64,000 nt of DNA, taken from assembly GCA_023212645.1 (NCBI GenBank), contig JALBYC010000017.1, forward strand, positions 62,001 to 126,000. The letters are read 5' to 3'. The position numbers were made by a program, and so were the translations under genes. Source of the stretch: Farysia itapuensis. Its lineage: Eukaryota > Basidiomycota > Ustilaginomycetes > Ustilaginales > Ustilaginaceae. The notes under the pieces were generated by a model that worked only from the letters and a program-made list of their open reading frames with translations, was not told the origin of the DNA and did not search any database. How positions within the stretch are numbered: the first letter of the stretch is position 1; each line of letters starts with the position of its first letter. This document shows, one piece after another, positions 1 to 6,559 of this stretch.

Positions 1-2
1 GC

Positions 3-1148
3 AACATCCAATTCGAGACAGACTCGAAGACAGTCAAGATGCAGTTTGAGCAATTTGGAGAGATCAAGACCTTCTTTGACATGGTCAACAAACGTGGAAT
101 TGCCTTCATCACCTACTTTGACCTTCGAGCTGCACACGCTGCCATGGACGGCATGAAAGGAACTCTCTTTGGAGGTCGTCCCATCAACATTCACTACTCT
201 TTGCCCAGGGAGGAAGACAAAGCACAACGTTGTGACCGAGACAAAAACCAAGGCACCCTCTTCACCATTCTTAAGCAAACCAACGAGCGTCTGACTGAAG
301 AAAACATCTACCAAGTCTTTGGCGAATTCGGCGACATCAAAAGCTTGCGCAACCTCGACAATCAGGCCAACAGCCGCTTTGTCGAGTACTTTGACAGCAG
401 GGCTTGTCAACTAGCCCATGATCGACTCAACGGCAAGCCTCACATGGGCGGTGTATGGGAGCTCAAGTTTGCTTGGGATCTTAACAACAAAGACGAACCT
501 GCGTTTGGCTCTGGCGCTCCACAGGCCGCACCAGCTGGACCTGGAGCAACCTGGAACCGTCCACCAGTGCAGCCTCGCCCACCGACTGCACCTGTTTCTG
601 ACCGTGCTCCCTTACCTCCGGACTATCCCAGTTTCGATGACAAACCGCAAGCCGCTGCTCCCAGCTACGGTAGCTACGCTAATGCTCCACCAGTCGGCTA
701 CGCACGATCGCCGGCACCGCCCACTGGGCCTCCGGTCGACAATGGATGGGGCAAGAGGTCCAGCGCCACGCCCTCTGCTGAAGCAACCCCGGCGCCGGAC
801 GCTAGCCGTCTAGAGCAAGCTCAAAAAGTTCAGCAGCTATTGGCGTCTCTTGGTGCTGCGTCCAAGAGTACCCCACAGCCAGCCGCACCTGTTCCTGCAC
901 CATCAGCGGTGCCAGGTCCGGGAAACAAAAGCCTTTCGCCGCCACCTGCTCCTGTGCCCGGGGCTGTCCCTGGACTGCCGGCTAACATTGCCGCGCTCTT
1001 GCAACAGGCCTCGGGGGCGCCAAAAGTCGCACAGCCACCCAAGCCGCAGTCTCCTCCTCAACCACAGACCGGTCCGGACAACGGTCAACAGTCCATGCAC
1101 CAGCTTCTAAGTATGCTCAACCAAAACAAACCTCCTCCTCCTCAGTAG
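3..1148 (+). CDS. Mei2/AML-like two-RRM RNA-binding protein, 5' end outside window
   Basis: The open frame runs in from the window edge (base 3, no stop upstream), so the N-terminus is missing; the in-frame ATG at 39 lies inside an RRM and is not the start. An RRM strand-helix pattern (FGEIKTFFDMVNKRGIAFITYFDLRAA, split here as FGEIKTFFDMV and KRGIAFITYFDLRAA) is followed directly by a second RRM starting at the GTLF segment and ending near WELKFAW. This tandem pair, with a PINIHYSLPRE linker, is the arrangement of Mei2-like proteins, which bind RNA in meiotic and developmental control. The remaining ~220 residues are low-complexity Pro/Ala/Gln-rich and end in PPPPQ. A C-terminal third RRM as in Mei2 is absent. 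The family is recognised by pattern only; partners and target RNAs are unknown. Confidence 0.8.
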   Translation, partial: NIQFETDSKTVKMQFEQFGEIKTFFDMVNKRGIAFITYFDLRAAHAAMDGMKGTLFGGRPINIHYSLPREEDKAQRCDRDKNQGTLFTILKQTNERLTEENIYQVFGEFGDIKSLRNLDNQANSRFVEYFDSRACQLAHDRLNGKPHMGGVWELKFAWDLNNKDEPAFGSGAPQAAPAGPGATWNRPPVQPRPPTAPVSDRAPLPPDYPSFDDKPQAAAPSYGSYANAPPVGYARSPAPPTGPPVDNGWGKRSSATPSAEATPAPDASRLEQAQKVQQLLASLGAASKSTPQPAAPVPAPSAVPGPGNKSLSPPPAPVPGAVPGLPANIAALLQQASGAPKVAQPPKPQSPPQPQTGPDNGQQSMHQLLSMLNQNKPPPPQ

Positions 1149-1245
1149 TCACACATGTGTTTCTAGTGCTACCGGACACTCAATATCAATTGCCGACTAT
1201 TGCCCGTTCTTTGTGAGAAGCGGTCTGTGTTTGGTTATGGTATGC

Positions 1246-1765
1246 TCAGCAGGTGATGGTTTTCCAGCCTGCATCGAACTTGCACCTGCCAGTGTGGCCA
1301 TCGTCGAAACCGAGATTCTCGTCGTTTGCGTCGCCGTTGGCGGTGAAGACTTGGTTCGGGCCGTAGATGTAGAAGCAGTTGAACCTGCAGTAGGGACGTC
1401 GGTAAGCAGACGCCAAGCAAGGTAGCACGTGCTCTTACTCACTGTTTCGATGTGCACGCCCAAGGCTTGTACCATGGACACGACTTGTAGTAAGTTGGAT
1501 TGGAAGACCAGACCACCTGCTCGGGCTTCGAGATCGTGTAGTCGCCGTGGTAGCAGATCGCAATGTCGATCGGCCTTCCCACTTGGTCTCTGTTGGCCCA
1601 CATGTCTACCACCTGTTCGTTGACAAATTCAGATCGCGATTGCGACTGCACATTGCCATTGTTCAGGTGTCAGCAGCTGTACGATAACTGTCGTAGAAAC
1701 GCAACACTTACAGCAGAAACTGCCATTGCAGCAAACGCGAGGAGCGGCAGGACGTGACGGATCAT
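1246..1765 (-). CDS. small secreted cysteine-rich protein (131 aa), unknown function
   Basis: Not recognised. I assembled three exons: 1712-1765, 1443-1645 and 1246-1384. The introns are 66 nt (GTAAGT donor, TGCTGACAC branch-like site, TGCAG acceptor) and 58 nt (GTGAGT donor, CTGCAG acceptor). The joined frame is exactly 132 codons including TGA. Residues 1-18 (MIRHVLPLLAFAAMAVSA) form a typical signal peptide. The mature part of about 113 residues has six cysteines, enough for three disulfides, is rich in Tyr/Trp/Asn/Asp, and ends with Cys at the last position. No membrane segment or GPI signal is seen. The gene is divergent from another secreted-protein gene at 2182. Size, signal peptide and even cysteine count fit a candidate apoplastic effector or cell-surface protein, but that is inference. 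A single unspliced reading is broken by stops, which supports the splice model. Confidence 0.7.
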
Positions 1766-2181
1766 AGCGTATCGGACAAGATTGTGGGGTGTTCACAAGA
1801 TAACGAGACTTGATGCCGCGTCTTTTTGAGCAACAGCATCTGCTGGAGGAGCAAGATCGGTCAGAAGCTGCTGCCTGACCTGTTCGAGCTCAAAACCCAC
1901 CAAGATCCGGTACCCTGACCCACAGACAGTGACAAATTGCCAAAATTGTTCTCATCGCCACGCGTCCATCGTGGGACGCCATGCACGTTCTTCGCATTTT
2001 GTTTGCATGGTGGCAATTTCCCGGATATGAAGTTTCTTTTCGCACCTGCCAGCACATCGTACGTGTTTGAGAGGCAAATGAAGTGTCACAGATCTCTCGA
2101 GCCGGATTTGAGCAACAGCCACAAGTGCACCCTTGACCAATCCGCTTTCTGACTTCACCTTAGCGCTACTTACCCTTGACG
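1766..2181. promoter_or_regulatory. shared divergent promoter of two secreted-protein genes
   Basis: This 416-bp gap separates the start codons of two divergently oriented genes that both begin with signal peptides. No ORF in it is credible. I see no clear TATA box or known binding motif. The head-to-head layout would allow shared regulation. Confidence 0.45.
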
Positions 2182-3684
2182 ATGATGCTCGCACCGGCCT
2201 ACAACAACCTCATCGTTGCGCTGTTGATTCTGGTTTGCATCCAAGATGCACTTGCTTCGCATCGCTTCGCACAGCCTCACGGGAACTTGCTATTCGAGTA
2301 TGTGTTGCTCGCCATCTCGCAAATTGGCTGCCGGTATGTGACTGATGCCATTGACTTATCTTACTGTTACAGAAAAAGACGTGCAGTTCTTCATCGACGC
2401 AGTGCAGCCAGCTGGATGACCAGCATCTCATCCTCGATCTCGGACTGGATGTTCGGCTCTGTCCCTCCGCCGACCAAGAGCGCCTCGAATCGCCCCAAGG
2501 CGTTGAACGGAGGACCTCCGGTCTTGAAGCGCATGCTCTACCCATACACGACTGGCATGGTGCCGAGAACTGCCAATGAGACTCTCTCTGGGACCGGATT
2601 AGCTGCCTCGTGGCTCTGCATGATTATGGATGCTCCCGCTGCACCCGCACCGGTCAGCCAGCAGCCTAGTCCCGCTCCAGCTTTTCAGCTTGACACTTCC
2701 GGTCTTGGCGGCGGAATCGCAGCTTCCGGTGGCATTGCACCTGGATCTGGTCTCGGAGGAGCACCAAATGCTGGAGTCCTCTCGGCACCTAGCGGAACAG
2801 GAAGCTGGACCCCTCCAGTCGGCTCTGCTCCGAGCGTCTCTGCAAGCTCGAACCTGAACCCTGCTGCTGGGATTGGTGCTGGAACTTCCGGCCCGGGTGG
2901 TAACGCAGGAACGAGTTACGGTGCTGTTCCAGTCGGTGCAGGTACGACAGGATCAATGAGCTCTGTAGTGGCTTCGAGCAGCGTTCCAGCCGGCTACGTC
3001 AACTATTATGGCCAGCTGATCACCTACCAGCAGTACCAGCAGATTCTCGCCAGCCAGGCTCAACCCCAAAATGCTGCACCTGGTCTTAAGCCGATCAGCC
3101 CGAACGCAGTTACCGCAGGGGCTACTCCTGTTGGCTTCGTCAATGTCAATGGACAAATCATGACTCAGCAGCAGTATGCACAGCTTCTGGCGCAGGCTGG
3201 TGTAGGCAACGGTGCCCTTGGTGCGGCTGGTGGCCCCCTTGGTGCGGCTGGTGGCCTCGCCGGGGTCAACGATGTCGCGCCTGCTGCTGTTGGTAACGGT
3301 ATGCCTGTTCAAAAGCGTGATCATACAGCTCAAGATCTTCTGAAGCGTCAGCAGACACCGGTCACAACAAGCGATGGCACTACTGGAGGTACGCAGCCTC
3401 AGCAAGCCTCCCAGTCCTCGCCACCTGCCCAGGTCATGGTCTGCGTCAACGGAGATCTCGAGGTAGCGCCGATCAAGTTCGACACAATGACGGGCGTGCG
3501 CATCATAGACACCAAAGCATCTACAGACGGAGTGGCCGACATCACCAATCTGCCCAACTACAAGATGCCATGGATGCCGTTCCTCCCCACGCAGTCCATG
3601 TGGGACGAACAACAGATTCTCATGCTGGCTCAAGAGCATCAGATCCAGTACAGTACTGATGTCGGTCCTCCTCCAGCTCCTTGA
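2182..3684 (+). CDS. secreted repetitive preproprotein with Kex2-type dibasic sites (475 aa)
   Basis: Not recognised. Exons are 2182-2297 and 2373-3684; the 75-nt intron has GTATGT and TTACAG ends and happens to be stop-free and in frame. ATG 2182 begins a signal peptide with a hydrophobic core (LIVALLILVCI) and likely cleavage after ALA (residue 25). Dibasic Kex2-like sites occur at residues 40-42 (KRR), 47-48 (RR), 91-92 (KR), 353-354 (KR) and 363-364 (KR). The middle is Gly/Ala/Pro/Ser-rich. Two related modules with a pattern like VN-x-x-GQ-[LI]-[IM]-T-x-QQY occur at about nt 2994-3054 and 3135-3195; the first is bordered by YVNYYGQ and the second by FVNVNGQ. A nearby 21-nt direct repeat (3215-3235, 3236-3256) encodes a duplicated PLGAAGG-type motif. 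The tail after residue 380 is non-repetitive and contains CVNGDLEVAPIKFD. Smut fungi have Kex2-processed surface peptides of this general design (known class), but homology to any is not shown. Confidence 0.72.
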   Translation: MMLAPAYNNLIVALLILVCIQDALASHRFAQPHGNLLFEYVLLAISQIGCRYVTDAIDLSYCYRKRRAVLHRRSAASWMTSISSSISDWMFGSVPPPTKSASNRPKALNGGPPVLKRMLYPYTTGMVPRTANETLSGTGLAASWLCMIMDAPAAPAPVSQQPSPAPAFQLDTSGLGGGIAASGGIAPGSGLGGAPNAGVLSAPSGTGSWTPPVGSAPSVSASSNLNPAAGIGAGTSGPGGNAGTSYGAVPVGAGTTGSMSSVVASSSVPAGYVNYYGQLITYQQYQQILASQAQPQNAAPGLKPISPNAVTAGATPVGFVNVNGQIMTQQQYAQLLAQAGVGNGALGAAGGPLGAAGGLAGVNDVAPAAVGNGMPVQKRDHTAQDLLKRQQTPVTTSDGTTGGTQPQQASQSSPPAQVMVCVNGDLEVAPIKFDTMTGVRIIDTKASTDGVADITNLPNYKMPWMPFLPTQSMWDEQQILMLAQEHQIQYSTDVGPPPAP

Positions 3685-3808
3685 TAGCCTAGATTCTCTC
3701 TTAATGTCCAAGAATGCATCCCTTTTCCGAGACTCGCCATGTGTGTTGCTTTATCATGTACGGCTGTAATAAGGCAAGCTGGCGTGAGTGGAAATTTCAT
3801 TTCACGTT

Positions 3809-4018
3809 AGGGGGTATCACGGACGCCCTATGATAAATTATATAAATTATTTATCACGATAAACCTGTTAGACTTCGTAAACCTGACAAATTTCGTGACA
3901 AATTTGGATTTTTCCCCCGCCAAAAGTCCGATTTATCACGTTTGCATTTACCAGGGTCGGGAGCCTGTTAAATGCACAAAAGTCATGATAAATCGAAAAT
4001 TACACGATGATACCTCCT
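3809..4018. mobile_element. AT-rich island with imperfect terminal inverted repeats, possible MITE remnant
   Basis: This non-coding block is conspicuously AT-rich against its surroundings. Its left edge AGGGGGTATCA (3809-3819) matches the reverse complement of its right edge TGATACCTCCT (4008-4018) at 10 of 11 positions. The trinucleotide GTT flanks both sides, a possible target duplication, although GTT is short enough to be chance. Inside, the octamer TGATAAAT or its complement occurs at 3831-3838, 3849-3856, 3931-3938 and 3986-3993; the first two form a stem with a 10-nt loop. There is no coding capacity. Alternatives are a replication-origin-like element or a plain AT-rich spacer. Confidence 0.35.
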
Positions 4019-4064
4019 GTTGTGAGTTTATAATGCAACTACTAGTTTCCCAGTCAAAACTCTG

Positions 4065-4143
4065 GCTGCTTTAGCTCAGTGGCAGAGCGGTTGCTCCACA
4101 TGGAATACGCAATAGGCCACAGGTTCGATCCCTGTAAGTAGCA
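4065..4143 (+). tRNA. tRNA gene with a short intron; tRNA-Trp(CCA) or tRNA-Val(CAC)
   Basis: A cloverleaf can be drawn. The acceptor GCTGCTT pairs with AAGTAGC (one G-T wobble), the D-arm is GCTC/GAGC, the anticodon stem GTTGC/GCAAT, the variable loop AGGCC, and the T-arm ACAGG-TTCGATC-CCTGT; the discriminator is A. The internal promoter boxes are near perfect: A box TAGCTCAGTGG and B box GGTTCGATCCC. The anticodon loop region is 14 nt (4095-4108), so a 7-nt intron is implied. Strict position counting gives anticodon CAC with an unusual C at position 33. Requiring T33 gives CCA, which would also pair with TGG in the intron, as tRNA introns often do. The identity is therefore unresolved. Confidence 0.68.
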
Positions 4144-4153
4144 TTTCTCCCTA

Positions 4154-4160
4154 TTTTTTT
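4154..4160 (+). terminator. RNA polymerase III terminator (T7)
   Basis: A run of seven T residues starts 11 nt after the tRNA gene's last base, the expected place and form of a Pol III stop. Confidence 0.7.
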
Positions 4161-4606
4161 GCCCTCCTTCACGTTGGCAGGACTTGGGCTCTTTCTGTAC
4201 TCTCTTTTTAGGCTTCTTCTCACGTCAAAGAGCACATGAAGGACAAAAGGGTTATTGCCAGCGACACGCTGCTAGTAGACGAGTTGAGAGCTAGCACTGA
4301 GTACAGATTGCTGGAAGAAAGTAGCTGACGCGTTCGAGTCTGTGTTGAGCTTAGGAGCTCAAGGCAGATGTGAGTTTCTTGGGGGAGAGTGGGGCGAGAT
4401 CCTCACCGGAAAGCGACAAACCCTTCGACGTCAACACGAGAGAAAGCGTCAGAATTGTCCGGTCCGGTGGTGACAGGAATATTCGAGGGGCCACTCGCGA
4501 TGGAGGATGTCAGTACTAGCGATCAACGAGCCAGCCATCTAAACAGCTAGAGTTACGACCATCAGGTTTGAACTCAATCGTCATGAGACACATCCGTGAC
4601 GACTTG
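4161..4606. other. intergenic region, no gene seen
   Basis: This spacer lies between the tRNA and the 3' end of the delta-COP gene. I looked here on the minus strand for a missing C-terminal delta-COP exon and found no open frame of useful length. Confidence 0.5.
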
Positions 4607-5464
4607 TCACGCAAGGTAGTCAGCCTCCTCGTGATCAGGGTCGGACGAATCCATGGGGTCTATAGCTGACCCGACCGAAGCTGTTGGAAGCGTCGAATTT
4701 GGGACAGCATCATCAGAGGCAGCGGCAAAATCACCGCCCATTGCGCCAAGAAGTTCGGCGCCCTTGGACTTTTTGCCGAGCTGCATGCCTTTGCCCTTGA
4801 AAGGCTTCGCTGCTGGTGTTGTAGTAGAAGCGAAGCCGGTCTGGACCGGTGCTTGGGCCGCAGGTGGCTCGAAGCGCTGTTGATTCGCGCCAAACCCACC
4901 AGAAGAGCCAAAGCCACCTGCACCGCCCATCTGTCCGCGTCGTGCAGCATCTCTGCGCTGCATTTCTAGCTGCTTTGCGCGTCGTTTTAGCTCCTCTTTC
5001 GCCTCCATCTCCTTGTTGCGCTCGATGATGTCCTGGATCTTTTCTTCGTGAGACTCCATTTCGAGAATAGAGCGGATTTGTGTGAGGTTGACATTCTCGC
5101 GGTATCCGAGGGAAACGATCTCGTCAAAAGCACCAAGCAATTCAAAGCTGTGTCTGAGCACCGAGCTTTCGTCCAAGGATCGGCACATGTCGGAGACCAC
5201 GCGGGCGAAGAGATGCAAGGAGTCGATGTCTTGTAGAATGTTGGAGTTCTTGTTGGTGATTAGAATCATGTATAGGTCTTCCAGCGGTTGATACACGAAG
5301 CGAACTGCTTCTGTCTCAATCGACGTATGTTGTGAGCCTGTAGAGACGAGCTTGGGGAAGGACGCGAGCAAGCCCTCGATACGCGATCGCGGCATGTCGC
5401 GGAACTGGCGACTAATGACGGGCTTGCCGCCCCGGGTCGAGACGGATGCTGCAAGGATAACCAT
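4607..5464 (-). CDS. RET2: coatomer delta subunit (delta-COP), short form lacking the mu-homology domain
   Basis: Delta-COP is a subunit of the COPI coat, which carries Golgi-to-ER cargo. The 285-aa product starts MVILAASVSTRGGKPVISRQF, split as MVILAASVSTRGG then KPVISRQF, a near match to the delta-COP N-terminus. A longin-like domain follows (FVYQPLEDLYMILITNKNSNI, in two parts FVYQPLEDLYM and ILITNKNSNI), then DIDSLHLFARVV and the helix ESHEEKIQDII leading into a Lys/Arg-rich coiled segment. After a Gly-rich linker and KGMQLGKKSKGAE the protein ends in an acidic tail (DPDHEEADYLA). Typical family members are about 500-540 aa and carry a C-terminal mu-homology domain, which is absent here and not encoded downstream. 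The ATG at 5464 fits the family's start. Either this is a natural short form or the gene lost its 3' half. Confidence 0.88.
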   Translation of the reverse strand: MVILAASVSTRGGKPVISRQFRDMPRSRIEGLLASFPKLVSTGSQHTSIETEAVRFVYQPLEDLYMILITNKNSNILQDIDSLHLFARVVSDMCRSLDESSVLRHSFELLGAFDEIVSLGYRENVNLTQIRSILEMESHEEKIQDIIERNKEMEAKEELKRRAKQLEMQRRDAARRGQMGGAGGFGSSGGFGANQQRFEPPAAQAPVQTGFASTTTPAAKPFKGKGMQLGKKSKGAELLGAMGGDFAAASDDAVPNSTLPTASVGSAIDPMDSSDPDHEEADYLA

Positions 5465-5760
5465 GATGTGCAATACGAGGACGGGTCAAGTGTTGGTCTG
5501 AAATGGATGAGGTGTCGAAATCGCCAGAGCCAACCCACACAGCGCGCTCACGCTGGTTCGAGCGCAATCTTCTTGTCGTGCGAAAGAGCAGTGCACCGAT
5601 GGAAAAGACCGGCTGGACATTTCTAATCAGGTTGGGCAGGCACTTCAAATTGAGTGAACAAAGCCAATTTTGGCAAATTGGAACTTTTGCCTGATATCCA
5701 TCGCCCATTTGTACGAAACATCCTTCCGATCCTTGGACATCAATCACCACCATACCTACA

Positions 5761-6390
5761 ATGTCGTTCTTGACCGGAGCCATCCGCACTGCTGCCGTCA
5801 GCACGTCCGCACGTGCTGCGCTCCTAGGACGAGCCGCTCCTGTCGCATCTCATCAGGGTAAGTAGTCGCCTTGCATAACAGTTCGATTAGAGGTTCCAGC
5901 AGTGTCGCCGTCACGATGGCCAAGCTCTGTATCGACAACATCTTAGCAGAAGCATGGAGCGCAGCCGAGAGACAACGTCTCCAACATGCTGAGCTAGTGC
6001 GCCCACTGCTGCTCATCATACACTTAGGGCTAGACTGACCCGTCTATTTCATCTACAGTGCGATTCTACGCTGCCCACCACGAGGAAGAGTCCTTTGAGG
6101 CTTTCAACACCCGATACGTTGGCTTCTTTGATGCCGTCGAGGACCTCTTTGAGCTGCAGAGAGGGCTTAACAACTGCTTCGCCTACGATCTCGTGCCATC
6201 ACCAGAGGTTATCGAGTCTGCTCTCCGCGCCAGCCGACGCGTCAACGACTTTTCCACCGCAGTCCGAATCTTTGAAGGCATCAAGCAAAAGGTTGAGAAC
6301 CAGAACCAGTACAAGCAGTACGTCGACGCTCTCAAGGGTGTCCGCGAAGAACTCGGCATCGAACTCAGGGAAGAACTTTACAGCGCATAG
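5761..6390 (+). CDS. COX6: cytochrome c oxidase subunit VI (COX5A family)
   Basis: This is a nuclear-encoded, matrix-facing subunit of respiratory complex IV. Exon 1 is 5761-5857 and exon 2 is 6059-6390; the 201-nt intron (GTAAGT, CTACAG, with TAGACTGACC near its 3' end) restores the frame as GTG at the junction. The 142-aa product begins with a basic, Ala/Ser-rich presequence (MSFLTGAIRTAAVSTSARAA). The mature domain (HHEEESFEAFNTRYVGFF, then LQRGLNNCFAYDLVPSPEVI and ALRASRRVNDFSTAVRIFEGIK) is diagnostic of COX6/COX5A tetratricopeptide-like subunits, as is the length. It is divergent from delta-COP with about 300 bp between starts, and convergent with the RBM26-like gene. Confidence 0.95.
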
Positions 6391-6559
6391 GCTGCCACAC
6401 CCGCTAGACAACTCGATTCAATCAAACCAGATAACCAAACACATGCTTGTGTAAGAGCAACATCACATGGCACAGAACAGGTGAGAGACAGAAGGGAGCA
6501 GTGCGAATGGTAATCGCCAGCATGAACAGGTATAAATTTGGCGAGCTACGACGTGAGAA

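Noticed and set aside
2953..3711. 252-codon frame on the minus strand opposite the secreted preproprotein
   Set aside because: It is antisense to a coherent coding frame with signal peptide and repeats; no domain, and composition mirrors the sense strand.
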